Positions 17,183-26,358 of a DNA stretch of 64,000 nt are shown piece by piece (the stretch's first letter is position 1; the number at the start of each line of letters is the position of its first letter). The position numbers and the translations under genes are program-made. The notes below the pieces were generated by a model, which saw nothing but the letters and a program-made list of their open reading frames with translations, made no database searches and was not told the DNA's origin. Origin of the DNA: Cupriavidus necator N-1 (GTDB taxonomy: Bacteria; Pseudomonadota; Gammaproteobacteria; Burkholderiales; Burkholderiaceae); the NCBI RefSeq assembly GCF_000219215.1, contig NC_015723.1, positions 1,798,001 through 1,862,000 on the forward strand, written 5' to 3'.

Positions 17183-18760
17183 TCAGGCCACCTGCCGCTC
17201 CTGGCCGCCCCAGTAGCAGCCGCGGATGGCCTTGCGGTCGATCTTGCCCAGCGCGGTCAGCGGCAACTCATCCACGAACACGACCTGCTTGGGCGCGTTG
17301 ACCACGCCCTTGTACTGCGTTACGTGGCCGATCACGTCGGCCTCGGTGAGCGTGCCACCGGGCCGCGTCACCACCACGGCGATGACCGCTTCGCCCCACT
17401 TGGGGTCGGGGATGCCGATCACCGCGGACATGGCGATGGCCGGGTGCAGCGCCAGGCAATGCTCCACCTCGCTCGGGTACACGTTGAAGCCGCCGCTGAT
17501 GATCATGTCCTTGGCGCGGTCGACGATGTACAGGAATCCCTCGCTGTCGCAACGGGCCATGTCGCCGGTATGCAGCCAGTCGCCGGCAAAGACCTTGGCG
17601 TCTTCCGCGGGCCGGTTCAGGTAGCCCTCCATCACCAGCGGACCGCGCACGCACAGCTCGCCCACCTCGCCCGGCGCGACTTCACGCAGGTCGGGGTCGA
17701 GCAGCTTGACCTGGTTGCCCGGGATCACCTTGCCGCACGAGCGCAGGCGCTCGGGGTTGTCCGGATCGTGGTCGCGCTGGCTCAGGTAGCTGATGCACAT
17801 CGGCACTTCCGCCTGGCCGTACACCTGCCCAAACACCGGGCCGATGCGGCGCAGCGCGTCAGCGAGGCGCACCGGCGCGATCGGCGCCGCGCCGTAGAGC
17901 ACCAGTTCCAGGCTGGACAGGTCGGCCGCGTCCAGCCCGTCGCAATCGAGCAGGCCATAGATCTGCGTGGGAACCAGGAAGGTCAGGTTGATCCGTTGTT
18001 CGGCCACGCGGCGCAGGAAATCGGCGGGACTGAACTTGTCGCACAGGTAAATGGTGCCGCCACGCAGCAGCGTCGGCAGGAACAGGCTGCCGGACGCGTG
18101 CGAGATCGGCGTGGTCACCAGGTAGCGGATCTGCTCCGGCCATTCGTAGCTGGCCAGCATGTACTGCAGCACCGTTACCGTGGTCCGGTGCGTATGCAGG
18201 ATGCCCTTGGAACGGCCGGTGGTGCCGCCGGTATAGGCCAGCCGGCTGATTTCCGTGGGGTCGTCGCCTGGGACCACGGGCGAGCCATCGAACGCAGCCG
18301 CCGCACTGGCCAGGCCAGGCCCGAACTCGCCATCGTCCAGCGGCAGGACCTGCAGGCCGGCGCCGGCCGCCAGCACGCGCGCCCGCTCGGTGAAGCGGGC
18401 GTTGTCCACCACCAGCGCCCGCACCCCGGCATCCTGCAGCACGAAGGCGTGATCCGCTTCCGATGCCATCGGATGCAGCGACACGTTCTTCAGCCCGGCC
18501 AGCTGCGCGGCGATGATGGCGGCGACCGCTTCGGCGCGGTTGCCCACCAGGAAGGCCACGGCATCCTGGCGCGCCAGCCCGCGGGCGGCAAACAGCCGCG
18601 CGACGCGCGCGCACTGCTGCGCGAGCGCCTCATAGCTCAGCGTGGTGTCGTCGCCGACGATGGCGGGCACGCCGGGCCGGGCGCGCAGCGCGGCCGCATA
18701 AAGCTGGCCCACCGTTGCGCCGCCGTGGACCATCGCAGCGGCCGAAGCTTGACGGGTCAT
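17183..18760 (-). CDS. AMP-forming acyl-CoA synthetase (FadD-like)
   Basis: 525-aa member of the ANL superfamily that makes an acyl-CoA from acid, ATP and CoA. P-loop LAYTGGTTGRSKG near residue 175, adenylate motif VYGQAEVP near 315, GDWLHTGDMARCDSEGFLYIVDRAKDMIISGGFNVYPSEVE (split by the hinge) near 395-435, and the catalytic Lys in LTALGKIDRKA near 510: a complete enzyme. The ATG at 18760 follows GAGGAGAC. It lies inside the oxalate island but has no copy of the oxalate operator. The substrate is unknown; oxalate is not supported by anything visible. Confidence 0.85.
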   Translation of the reverse strand: MTRQASAAAMVHGGATVGQLYAAALRARPGVPAIVGDDTTLSYEALAQQCARVARLFAARGLARQDAVAFLVGNRAEAVAAIIAAQLAGLKNVSLHPMASEADHAFVLQDAGVRALVVDNARFTERARVLAAGAGLQVLPLDDGEFGPGLASAAAAFDGSPVVPGDDPTEISRLAYTGGTTGRSKGILHTHRTTVTVLQYMLASYEWPEQIRYLVTTPISHASGSLFLPTLLRGGTIYLCDKFSPADFLRRVAEQRINLTFLVPTQIYGLLDCDGLDAADLSSLELVLYGAAPIAPVRLADALRRIGPVFGQVYGQAEVPMCISYLSQRDHDPDNPERLRSCGKVIPGNQVKLLDPDLREVAPGEVGELCVRGPLVMEGYLNRPAEDAKVFAGDWLHTGDMARCDSEGFLYIVDRAKDMIISGGFNVYPSEVEHCLALHPAIAMSAVIGIPDPKWGEAVIAVVVTRPGGTLTEADVIGHVTQYKGVVNAPKQVVFVDELPLTALGKIDRKAIRGCYWGGQERQVA

Positions 18761-18828
18761 GTTGTCTCCTCGGATCTGTTTTTGTCAGGACTCCCAATGT
18801 AGGAGGCATTCGGTACTCAGTCAACAAA

Positions 18829-18849
18829 TCTGGTACCGTAAAAACCAGA
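18829..18849 (-). promoter_or_regulatory. Candidate operator upstream of the acyl-CoA synthetase
   Basis: TCTGGT-N9-ACCAGA inverted repeat containing GGTACC, about 70-90 bp before the start codon of the ligase gene. The size suits a TetR dimer, and the nearest TetR gene is at 16461. Confidence 0.4.
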
Positions 18850-19038
18850 ATCGGCCACGCCAAAGCGGCGCTGGAAGCGCACGCCGGCCACCTATTCGGG
18901 AAAACTCGGGGGACAAACGAGACCTGCGCGGCCGTCCTGGCCAGGCCGCCGCGCTAACAGGAAACGGCCAGGACAGGGCCTGGCCACCGGGCCGCCGCGC
19001 TGAGCGGCTGGCCCGGGATCACGGGGAAGGCACGCGCC

Positions 19039-19476
19039 TCAGGCCTGTTCCTTGACCTGGTTTTCCAGTTCCACCAGCCGCTTCTTCAGCGCCCGCTCCT
19101 CCTGGAAGCGCACGGTCTCGTCGCGGATCACGGCGACGATGCCGGTGATGGCGCCCGCGTCATCCTTGAGCAGCGCCACGGTGAAGGCGATTGACATGGA
19201 CTTGCCGTCCTTGTCGACCGCGGGCACCTTGAGCAGGTCGTGGCCGTAGCGTGTGATGCCCGTCGCCATGGTCTTGTCATAGCCCTCCCAGTGCCGCCCA
19301 CGCAGGCGCTCAGGGATGATCAGGTCGAGCGACTGGCCCATGGCCTCGGCCTGGGTAAAGCCGAACATGCGCTCGGCGGCGGGGTTCCATAGCGTGATGG
19401 CGCCCTTGGCATCGGAGATGATGATGGCGTCGCCGATGGCGGACACCAGTTGCGCGTAGTCGATCTGGTCTGTCAT
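19039..19476 (-). CDS. Single PAS-domain protein
   Basis: 145-aa soluble sensor made of one PAS domain (DYAQLVSAIGDAIIISDAKG to GIVAVIRDETVRFQEERALK) plus a C-terminal coiled coil (RALKKRLVELENQVKEQ). There is no kinase, cyclase or DNA-binding output domain, so it must act through a partner. The start ATG 19476 (MTDQIDYAQL) follows GAGGGA; the longer open frame to 19614 runs into the frc terminator. The motif NPAAERMFGFTQAEAMGQSL is typical of PAS domains that bind haem or flavin or are empty; the ligand cannot be told. Confidence 0.8.
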   Translation of the reverse strand: MTDQIDYAQLVSAIGDAIIISDAKGAITLWNPAAERMFGFTQAEAMGQSLDLIIPERLRGRHWEGYDKTMATGITRYGHDLLKVPAVDKDGKSMSIAFTVALLKDDAGAITGIVAVIRDETVRFQEERALKKRLVELENQVKEQA

Positions 19477-19562
19477 GGGGATTCCCTCGTTATTACCAGG
19501 GCCGGTCGGCGCCGGCCTGTCATGGCCATCAAGGTAGCGTGCCTCATGGCCAAGCTGCAAGC

Positions 19563-19600
19563 AAAAACGCCGGGGCCCGCTATGCGCGAGACCCCGGCGT
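19563..19600 (-). terminator. Terminator of the oxc-frc operon
   Basis: Stem ACGCCGGGG / CCCCGGCGT with a 16-base loop, followed on the minus strand by TTTTT (19567-19563). It sits 31 bp beyond the frc stop and separates it from the PAS gene. Confidence 0.82.
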
Positions 19601-19630
19601 ACGCTCCGGCACAAGTGCCGGCGGGCAGCG

Positions 19631-20881
19631 TCAGATCACCTGGGACTCGCGCAGGCGCTTGATGTCGTCCGCACCGTAGCCCAGGCCGGCCAGCACTTCA
19701 TCGCTATGCTCGCCCAGCAGCGGCGACCCGGTGATTTCCGGCTTCATGTCGGAGAACTTGATCGGGCTGCCCACCGTCAGGTAGGTGCCGCGCTCCTTGT
19801 GCGGCACCTCGGTGATGCTGCCGCTGGCGCGCAGCGACGGATCATCGGCGATTTCCTTCATCGACAGCACCGGCGAGCACGGGATGTCGAACTTGCGCAG
19901 GATGTCCACGGCCTCGTACTTGGTCTTGTCGGCCAGCCATTCCTCGATGGTGTTGAAGATATCGAAGATATGCGGCTGGCGTGCCTTGGCGGTGGCGTAG
20001 TTGGGATCTGAAATCCATTCCGGCTTGCCCAGCGCCTTGCAGATCGGCTCCCAGGCATGGCCCTGGATGGTGAAGTAGATATAGGCGTTGGGGTCGGTCT
20101 CCCAGCCCTTGCACTTCAGCACCCAGCCCGGCTGGCCGCCGCCGCCCGCGTTGCCGCCGCGCGGCACCACGTCGCTGAAGCTGCCATGCGGATACTGCGG
20201 GTACTCTTCCAGGTAGCCCAGGCGGTCCAGGCGCTGCTGGTCGCGCAGCTTGACGCGGCACAGGTTCAGCACCGCATCCTGCATCGACACCGCCACCTTC
20301 TGGCCCTTGCCGGTCTTGTCGCGGCCGATCAGCGCGGTCAGGATGCCGATGGCCAGGTGCATGCCGGTGTTGGAATCGCCCAGCGCCGCGGCGGATACCG
20401 TCGGCGGGCCGTCCCAAAAACCAGTGGTCGAAGCCGCGCCGCCGGCGCACTGGGCCACGTTCTCATAGACCTTCAGGTCTTCATAGTGGTGGCCGTCGCT
20501 GAAGCCCTTGACCGAAGCCACGATCATCTTGGGGTTCAGTTCGTTGATGCGCTCCCACGAGAAGCCCATGCGGTCCAGCGCGCCCGGGCCGAAGTTCTCG
20601 ACCAGCACGTCCGATTCGCGGATCAGCTGCTCCAGGATCTTCTTGCCTTCCGGCTTCTTGGTATCCAGCGTCAGGCTGCGCTTGTTGGAGTTGAGCATGG
20701 TGAAGTACAGCGCATCGACATCCGGGATGTCGCGCAGCTGGGTGCGCGTGACATCGCCGGAACCGGGGCGCTCGACCTTGATCACGTCGGCGCCGAACCA
20801 AGCGAGAAGCTGCGTGCAGGCGGGCCCGGCCTGGACGTGCGTGAAGTCGATGATCTTGATGCCGTTGAGCGGGAGGTTCAC
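19631..20881 (-). CDS. frc: Formyl-CoA:oxalate CoA-transferase (first copy)
   Basis: Class III CoA-transferase of 416 aa that moves CoA from formyl-CoA to oxalate, giving oxalyl-CoA and formate. Key residues of the Oxalobacter enzyme are present at the same numbers: Gln17 (FTHVQAG) and the catalytic Asp169 (AALGDSNTG), plus the mobile glycine loop GGGGQPGW near residue 258. The start is GTG at 20881 behind TAGGAGAACG. It follows oxc by 42 bp and ends at a strong terminator, forming an oxc-frc operon under the GntR-type operators at 22885 and 23080. Confidence 0.93.
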   Translation of the reverse strand: MNLPLNGIKIIDFTHVQAGPACTQLLAWFGADVIKVERPGSGDVTRTQLRDIPDVDALYFTMLNSNKRSLTLDTKKPEGKKILEQLIRESDVLVENFGPGALDRMGFSWERINELNPKMIVASVKGFSDGHHYEDLKVYENVAQCAGGAASTTGFWDGPPTVSAAALGDSNTGMHLAIGILTALIGRDKTGKGQKVAVSMQDAVLNLCRVKLRDQQRLDRLGYLEEYPQYPHGSFSDVVPRGGNAGGGGQPGWVLKCKGWETDPNAYIYFTIQGHAWEPICKALGKPEWISDPNYATAKARQPHIFDIFNTIEEWLADKTKYEAVDILRKFDIPCSPVLSMKEIADDPSLRASGSITEVPHKERGTYLTVGSPIKFSDMKPEITGSPLLGEHSDEVLAGLGYGADDIKRLRESQVI

Positions 20882-20923
20882 TTTCGTTCTCCTATTGGAT
20901 CAGAGGGGTGAAATTCGGGTGAA

Positions 20924-22663
20924 TTACTTCTTGGCCGAGCTTTGCGGATTCAGATTGGTCAGACGACCGCTTTCGGTGCCAGCAGCCGGATCGATGACAG
21001 CGTTGACCAGCGTGGGCTTGCCCGAGCGCAGGGCTTCGTTCACCGCAGCTTCGAGTTCCGCCGGCGTGGTGACGTTGTGACCGACGCCACCGAACGCTTC
21101 CATCATCTTGTCGTAGCGGGCGCCCGGGACGAATGTCGTGACCGCCGGATCCTTGCCGCCGGTCGGATTCACGTCGATGCCCTTGTAGACGCCGTTGTTG
21201 TTGAAAATGACGATGCAGACCGGCAGGTTGTAACGGCAGATCGTCTCGACTTCCATGCCAGAGAAACCGAACGCACTGTCACCGCACAGCGCCAGCACCG
21301 GCTTGTTGGTCTCGACCGCCGCGGCGACCGCGTAGCCCATGCCCACGCCCATCACGCCCCAGGTGCCCACGTCCAGGCGCTTGCGCGGCTCGTACATGTC
21401 GATCACCGCACGGGCGTAGTCCAGCGTGTTGGCGCCTTCGTTGACAAACGAGATGCCCGGATTGGCCTTGACGACATCCTTCAGCACGCCCAGCGCGCCG
21501 TGGAAGTTCATCGGCGAGACATCCTTGGACTTGGCCAGGGTCTCGGCCATCTTCGCCAGGTTCGTGTCCCTGCGGTCGGCCACCGCGTTCAGCCACTCGG
21601 CACCCGGCTTGGCAAAGTCATCGCCGACCTTATCGAGGATCGCCGACACGCACGAACCAATGTCACCCACTACCGGCGCGGCGATGGCGACGTTGCTGTC
21701 CATCTCGGTCGCCGCGATGTCGATCTGGATGAACTGCTTCGGCTTGCCCCAGGTCTTGCCCTTGCCGTGCGACAGCAGCCAATTCAGGCGGGCGCCGACC
21801 AGCAACACCACGTCAGCTTCAGCCAGCACATACGAGCGTGCGGCCGAGGCCGATTGCGGGTGCGTATCGGGCAGCAGGCCCTTGGCCATCGACATCGGCA
21901 GGTACGGAATGCCCGTCTTCTCGACCAGCGTGCGGATATCCGCTTCGGCGCGTGCGTACGCGGCACCCTTGCCCAGCAGGATCAGCGGGCGCTTGGCGCT
22001 CTTCAGCAGCGCGACGGCACGGTCGACCGAGTCCGGTGCAGGCAGTTGGCGCGGGGCCGGATCCACCACCTTGATCAGCGACTTGCGGCCCTTCTCGGCT
22101 TCCATCGACTGGCCCAGCAGCTTGGCCGGCAGGTCCAGGTACACACCGCCCGGACGGCCCGACACGGCGGCACGAATGGCACGCGCGATCCCGACACCAA
22201 TGTCTTCAGCGTGCAGCACGCGGAAGGCAGCCTTGGCGTGCGGACGGGCGATGGCCAGCTGGTCCATCTCTTCGTAGTCACCCTGCTGCAAATCGACGAT
22301 CTCGCGCTCGCTCGAGCCGCTGATCAGGATCATCGGGAAGCAGTTGGTGGTCGCATGCGCCAGCGCCGTCAGCCCGTTCAGGAAGCCAGGCGCAGACACG
22401 GTCAGGCAGACGCCCGGCTTTTGCGTGAGAAAGCCCGCAATCGCTGCTGCGTTGCCTGCGTTCTGCTCGTGACGGAAGCTGATGACGCGCATGCCGTTGG
22501 CCTGCGCCAGACGAGCCAGATCGGTGACCGGAATGCCCGGCAGGCCGTAGATGTTTTCGATGCCATTCAGCTTCAGCGCGTCGATAACCAGATGAAAACC
22601 ATCGGTTTGTGCCTGATGTTCTTCCGCGGCGTGACGCTGCAACTCGTTTCCGACTTCTGCCAT
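20924..22663 (-). CDS. oxc: Oxalyl-CoA decarboxylase
   Basis: ThDP-dependent enzyme of 579 aa that splits oxalyl-CoA to formyl-CoA and CO2, regenerating the CoA donor for Frc. The ThDP activation region [15 protein letters not shown] with its glutamate is near residue 60, and the cofactor-binding motif [18 protein letters not shown]...NNNG near 460. Length equals known Oxc enzymes. The ATG at 22663 follows GAAGGAAG. It is preceded by a 20-codon ORF with an excellent ribosome site and by two operator sites; frc follows after 42 bp. Confidence 0.94.
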   Translation of the reverse strand: MAEVGNELQRHAAEEHQAQTDGFHLVIDALKLNGIENIYGLPGIPVTDLARLAQANGMRVISFRHEQNAGNAAAIAGFLTQKPGVCLTVSAPGFLNGLTALAHATTNCFPMILISGSSEREIVDLQQGDYEEMDQLAIARPHAKAAFRVLHAEDIGVGIARAIRAAVSGRPGGVYLDLPAKLLGQSMEAEKGRKSLIKVVDPAPRQLPAPDSVDRAVALLKSAKRPLILLGKGAAYARAEADIRTLVEKTGIPYLPMSMAKGLLPDTHPQSASAARSYVLAEADVVLLVGARLNWLLSHGKGKTWGKPKQFIQIDIAATEMDSNVAIAAPVVGDIGSCVSAILDKVGDDFAKPGAEWLNAVADRRDTNLAKMAETLAKSKDVSPMNFHGALGVLKDVVKANPGISFVNEGANTLDYARAVIDMYEPRKRLDVGTWGVMGVGMGYAVAAAVETNKPVLALCGDSAFGFSGMEVETICRYNLPVCIVIFNNNGVYKGIDVNPTGGKDPAVTTFVPGARYDKMMEAFGGVGHNVTTPAELEAAVNEALRSGKPTLVNAVIDPAAGTESGRLTNLNPQSSAKK

Positions 22664-22705
22664 GGTTGCTTCCTTCTATGCAAATTGACTGGGGTTGGAG
22701 TTCTC

Positions 22706-22768
22706 TTATTTCAGGGTGTCTTCCGCGGTGGTGCTCCCGACCCGCTTGGCTGCGACGACTTCGGACAT
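22706..22768 (-). CDS. 20-aa leader ORF upstream of oxc
   Basis: Encodes MSEVVAAKRVGSTTAEDTLK, starting at ATG 22768 with GAGGAGACC six bases upstream, and ending 42 bp before oxc. It is too short to judge by composition; the ribosome site is as good as those of the real genes. It may be a translated small protein or a leader affecting oxc translation. No attenuator-type codon run is present. Confidence 0.45.
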   Translation of the reverse strand: MSEVVAAKRVGSTTAEDTLK

Positions 22769-22873
22769 GTCTTGGTCTCCTCGTTGAATTCTTTTCGGGG
22801 CGGGGGCTCTCTCGCCTTCTCGCCCTTCACTGTTGCTACACGTTTGCCTTGCGGCGCCCGATCGTTTCCTCTG

Positions 22874-22964
22874 CTCTTGATGACATACGGTATGTGATAT
22901 ATCAGAACGACGCAAGAGGAATTTCCACTAGTTCTTCAAGTTTCGTCGGTGCAGTGCAGCAATC
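22874..22964 (-). repeat. Promoter segment duplicated before oxc and frc2 (copy 1)
   Basis: The first 34 bp (22874-22907) are identical to 30199-30232. Similarity continues through GCAAGAGGA-TTT and (G/A)TGCAGCAATC to 22964/30290. The segment includes the operator and a flanking dyad CTCTTG ... CAAGAG. It must stem from duplication or conversion of a regulatory region, not of the coding genes alone. Confidence 0.75.
22885..22904 (-). promoter_or_regulatory. Oxalate-regulon operator, site C (oxc-frc)
   Basis: ATACGGTATGTGATATATCA, identical to sites A and E. Core centre lies about 131 bp before the leader ORF. Confidence 0.85.
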
Positions 22965-23079
22965 TTGCAGGTAACTACGGCTAAGTCAGCGCAATTCCTG
23001 AAAGGACGCTATTCATGCGCAATCGGCACAGATTTCCGGGCCATGTCGAAGCCTGCGATCTCAGCTGGATTACGCATAC

Positions 23080-23095
23080 AGATATATTACATACC
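23080..23095 (+). promoter_or_regulatory. Oxalate-regulon operator, distal site D
   Basis: AGATATATTACATACC differs at two positions from TGATATATCACATACC and is inverted relative to site C, about 190 bp further upstream. The same arrangement (sites E and F) precedes frc2, which suggests paired binding or DNA looping. It also lies about 150 bp beyond the stop codon of oxlT2 and so belongs to the oxc side. Confidence 0.6.
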
Positions 23096-23244
23096 AAAAT
23101 TCCAGCGACTTTCCGGCCCTCTGGAACACATTGCCACGCACTGGCGTCCTCCGCGAACACCAGCGCGTCCATTAATAGAAATGATCTGACCTCACTCCGA
23201 AGCCCGGCAGACTTCGCCGGGCTCCCCTATCCTTCAGCCTGGGA

Positions 23245-24588
23245 TTACTCCCCCTGACGCGGCGACATGCCAGCCAGGAACGCGGCGTCGGACACGCGCA
23301 CTGCCTCGGCATGCCCGGTGATAAAGCGCTTGCGCATGGGCGCCAGGAACACCTTGGCCGAGATCCCCGCCGCAATCGTCACCACCGCCGCCACCGAGAA
23401 CACGGCTCCCCAGCCACCATAGGCCGACAGGATCGATGCCAGCGGCACCACCATCGCCGCCGTGCCCTTCGCCGTGTACAGGGTGCCCGCATTGGCCGCC
23501 GCGAACTTGCTGCCGAAGGTATCGGCGCACAAGGCCGGGAAGATCGAGAAGATCTCGCCCCAGAACAGGAAGGTCAGCGCCGCGAAGAACATGAACCAGT
23601 ACGGGTTGTGCCCCATCTGCATCAGCCCGAGCAGCGCCAGACCTTCGCCGATGAAGATCACGAACATGGTGTTCTCGCGCCCGAACCGGTCCGACAGGAA
23701 GCCGCACAAGGGCCGCGTAAAGCCATTGCACAAGTTGTCGATCGACAAGGTCATGGTCAGCAGCGGCAGCGTCATGCCCAGCATCGTCACCGGCATCGAG
23801 GCGAAGCCGAAGTCCTTGGCGATGGGCCCGAGCTGGGCCGTCGCCATGATCCCGCCCGCTGCCACGGCCACGAAGCAGACGTAGATCAGCCAGAACACCG
23901 GCGTCTTCACCATTTGCCCCGGCGAGAACTCGACCGGATTGGTCAGCACCGCCTTGGCCGCCACCGCGCCCTTGGGCGCCTTGGGCTTCACCAGCAGCAG
24001 TGCCAGCACGAAGATGCACACGCCCTGCAGGATGCCGAAGGTCAGGAAGGCCTTTTCATAGCCCGAGCTCTGGATCATGTTGGCGATGGGGATCACCGTG
24101 ATGGCCGAGCCGGCACCGAAACCCGCCGCCGTCAGCCCCGCTGCCAGGCCGCGCTTGTCCGGGAACCACTTCAGCGCGTTGCCGACGCAGGTCCCGTAGA
24201 CGCCGCCCGCGCCGATGCCGGCAATCACCGCGGCCGCATACAGTTCCGGCAGCGTGGTCGCATAGGAATTCATCACCCAGGCCAGTCCCGCACAGATGGC
24301 CCCGCCCGCCACCACCGGGCGCGGGCCGAACTTGTCCACCAGCCAGCCTTCCAGCGGCACCAGCCAGGTTTCAGTCACGATAAAAATGGAAAATGCCACC
24401 TGGATAGCGGACGCGCCCCAGTGATGCTTGGCGTCCATCGGTGACACGAAGAGGGTCCAGCCGTACTGCAAGTTCGCCACCAGCCCCATGCACACCACGC
24501 CGATTGCAAGCTGGATCCAACGGTTCTGCAGCCCGCGGCCGTTCACGTTGCCGTGACCGGCCGAGGCCGATGCTTCAAATTGCGCCAT
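23245..24588 (-). CDS. oxlT: MFS oxalate:formate antiporter (second copy)
   Basis: 447-aa OxlT-family carrier, clearly paralogous to the one at 11341-12660: shared MQYGWTLF/LQYGWTLF helix 1, TCVGNALKWFP(D/N)(K/R)RGLAAG, NGFTRPLCGFLSD (probable Arg272 equivalent) and LYTAKGTAAMVVP (probable Lys355 equivalent). The ATG at 24588 follows AGGAGACAAG. The upstream region lacks the GntR-type operator and instead has the LysR2-type element at 24701-24778, so the two carriers appear to answer to different regulators. Its own substrate could be oxalate, formate or a related dicarboxylate. Confidence 0.86.
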   Translation of the reverse strand: MAQFEASASAGHGNVNGRGLQNRWIQLAIGVVCMGLVANLQYGWTLFVSPMDAKHHWGASAIQVAFSIFIVTETWLVPLEGWLVDKFGPRPVVAGGAICAGLAWVMNSYATTLPELYAAAVIAGIGAGGVYGTCVGNALKWFPDKRGLAAGLTAAGFGAGSAITVIPIANMIQSSGYEKAFLTFGILQGVCIFVLALLLVKPKAPKGAVAAKAVLTNPVEFSPGQMVKTPVFWLIYVCFVAVAAGGIMATAQLGPIAKDFGFASMPVTMLGMTLPLLTMTLSIDNLCNGFTRPLCGFLSDRFGRENTMFVIFIGEGLALLGLMQMGHNPYWFMFFAALTFLFWGEIFSIFPALCADTFGSKFAAANAGTLYTAKGTAAMVVPLASILSAYGGWGAVFSVAAVVTIAAGISAKVFLAPMRKRFITGHAEAVRVSDAAFLAGMSPRQGE

Positions 24589-24700
24589 CTGTCTTGTCTC
24601 CTGGTACCGTTTGTTTGTGCCTCGACGGGCACATCAGGGCTTTGTGGGTTGCCCTTCTCACATCTAGACCGGCGCCTGGCATTGCGGCACATGAAGTCGT

Positions 24701-24778
24701 GGATTCATGCTACCTGAAGCTTAATTTGACAGGTCTTAAAGTTTTTTATCGTATCTATTCACGATCATTTATATATGA
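24701..24778 (-). promoter_or_regulatory. LysR2-type promoter element upstream of oxlT2
   Basis: Matches 14857-14930 before lysR2: GATTCATGCTACCTGAA, TTAAAGTTTTTTATCGT and a terminal TTATATAT. It includes the dyad ATCGT-N8-ACGAT (24748-24765). About 115-185 bp before the oxlT2 start. Confidence 0.6.
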
Positions 24779-24865
24779 CTGAACCGGCATGAATCGCCTC
24801 GCGGGCTTCCATCGCGGCTCGTCCATGGTCCGGCGCCCGACCAGATGCCTTCGATCCGTACCAGC

Positions 24866-24911
24866 AACAAAAGCCAGCGTCGCCCCGCAAGAGCAGGGGG
24901 CGACGCTGGCT
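24866..24911 (-). terminator. Terminator of the frc2-fah-pntAB operon
   Basis: 15-bp perfect stem AGCCAGCGTCGCCCC / GGGGCGACGCTGGCT with a 10-base loop, followed on the minus strand by TTTTGTTG. It lies 35 bp after the pntB stop. Confidence 0.88.
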
Positions 24912-24945
24912 TGAACAAAGCGCGAACGGATCCGGAATGCTCACC

Positions 24946-26343
24946 TCAGGCCGGGGCTTCCTCCAACTGCCGCAGCAAGGCGTCGACACTGCCCTTGGCG
25001 TCGCCAAACCACATCCGCGTGTTGTCCTTGTAGAACAGCGGGTTGTCCACGCCGGCGTAGCCCGCCGCCATGCTGCGCTTGGACACCACCACGGTGCGGG
25101 CCTTCCACACCTCCAGCACCGGCATGCCGGCAATGGGGCTGCCTGGGTCTTCCAGCGCGCCGGGGTTGACGATATCGTTGGCGCCCACCACCAGCACCAC
25201 GTCGGCCTTCTCGAAGTCGTCGTTGATCTCTTCCATCTCCAGCACGATGTCGTACGGCACGCGCGCCTCGGCCAGCAGCACGTTCATGTGCCCGGGCAGG
25301 CGGCCCGCCACCGGATGGATGCCGAAGCGGACATTGACCCCCTGCGCCCGCAGCCGCCGCGCGATCTCGCTGATGGTGCCCTGGGCCTGCGCCACGGCCA
25401 TGCCGTAGCCAGGCACGATGATCACGTCGCTGGCGTCCTTGAGCAGGTTACCGACTTCCTCGCTGGACACCGGCAGCACCTCGCCCTGCTCGGTCGCCGC
25501 GCCCTGCGCCTGCACCGCGCCGAAGCCGCCCAGGATCACCGACAGGAACTTGCGGTTCATCGCCTTGCACATGATGTAGCTGAGGATGGCGCCGCTCGAT
25601 CCCACCAGCGCGCCGGTGATGATCAGCAGGTCGTTGCCGAGCATGAAGCCGGTAGCCGCCGCGGCCCAGCCGGAGTAGCTGTTGAGCATCGACACCACCA
25701 CCGGCATGTCGGCGCCGCCGATGGCCAGCACCAGGTGCGCGCCGACCAGCAGCGCGATCCCAGTCATGATCGCCAGCGGCACCAGCCCCTGCTGCGCGTC
25801 GGGCGCGCTCAGGAAGGCATAGCCCAGCCACACGCAAACCAGCAGCGCGATGGCATTCAAGGCATGCCGCCCGGGCAGCAGCATCGGCTTGCCGCCCATG
25901 GTGCCCTGCAGCTTCAGGAAGGCGATGATCGAGCCCGTGAACGTGACCGCGCCGATCAGGATGCCAAGGTAGGTCTCCACTTCATGGATGGCCTTCTCCG
26001 CGCCGGTCAGCGCATGGGTATCCAGGTAGTTGGCGTAGCCCACCAGCACCGCGGCCAGGCCGACGAAGCTGTGCAGCACCGCCACCAGCTGCGGCATCTG
26101 CGTCATTTCCACGCGCTTGGCCAGCATGGCGCCGGCGATGCCGCCCACCAGCATCGCGCCGATGATGATGGCGATGCCGTCCGGGCTGCCCGCCAGCACA
26201 GTGGTCAGCACCGCGATCACCATGCCGGCGATGCCGAGCAGGTTGCCGCGGCGCGCGGTGCCGGGGTGGCTCAGCCCGCTCAGGCTGAGGATGAAGAGCG
26301 CACTGGCGCCCAGGTAAGCGATATTGCTGATTCCGGATGGCAT
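24946..26343 (-). CDS. pntB: NAD(P) transhydrogenase, beta subunit
   Basis: 465-aa membrane subunit: eight or nine hydrophobic helices in residues 1-260, then the NADP-binding domain III with [15 protein letters not shown] near 315, [18 protein letters not shown] and [14 protein letters not shown]. With PntA it uses the proton gradient to reduce NADP with NADH. It follows pntA after 15 bp and ends at a strong terminator. Placement behind frc2 means it is probably expressed on oxalate, where formate oxidation gives NADH and assimilation needs NADPH. Confidence 0.93.
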   Translation of the reverse strand: MPSGISNIAYLGASALFILSLSGLSHPGTARRGNLLGIAGMVIAVLTTVLAGSPDGIAIIIGAMLVGGIAGAMLAKRVEMTQMPQLVAVLHSFVGLAAVLVGYANYLDTHALTGAEKAIHEVETYLGILIGAVTFTGSIIAFLKLQGTMGGKPMLLPGRHALNAIALLVCVWLGYAFLSAPDAQQGLVPLAIMTGIALLVGAHLVLAIGGADMPVVVSMLNSYSGWAAAATGFMLGNDLLIITGALVGSSGAILSYIMCKAMNRKFLSVILGGFGAVQAQGAATEQGEVLPVSSEEVGNLLKDASDVIIVPGYGMAVAQAQGTISEIARRLRAQGVNVRFGIHPVAGRLPGHMNVLLAEARVPYDIVLEMEEINDDFEKADVVLVVGANDIVNPGALEDPGSPIAGMPVLEVWKARTVVVSKRSMAAGYAGVDNPLFYKDNTRMWFGDAKGSVDALLRQLEEAPA

Positions 26344-26358
26344 CCCTGTCTCCCCCCT

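Noticed and set aside
17183..18760. The acyl-CoA synthetase as an oxalyl-CoA synthetase
   Set aside because: No oxalate operator, nearest regulator is a TetR gene, and the sequence looks like a general FadD-type ligase. Frc already activates oxalate.
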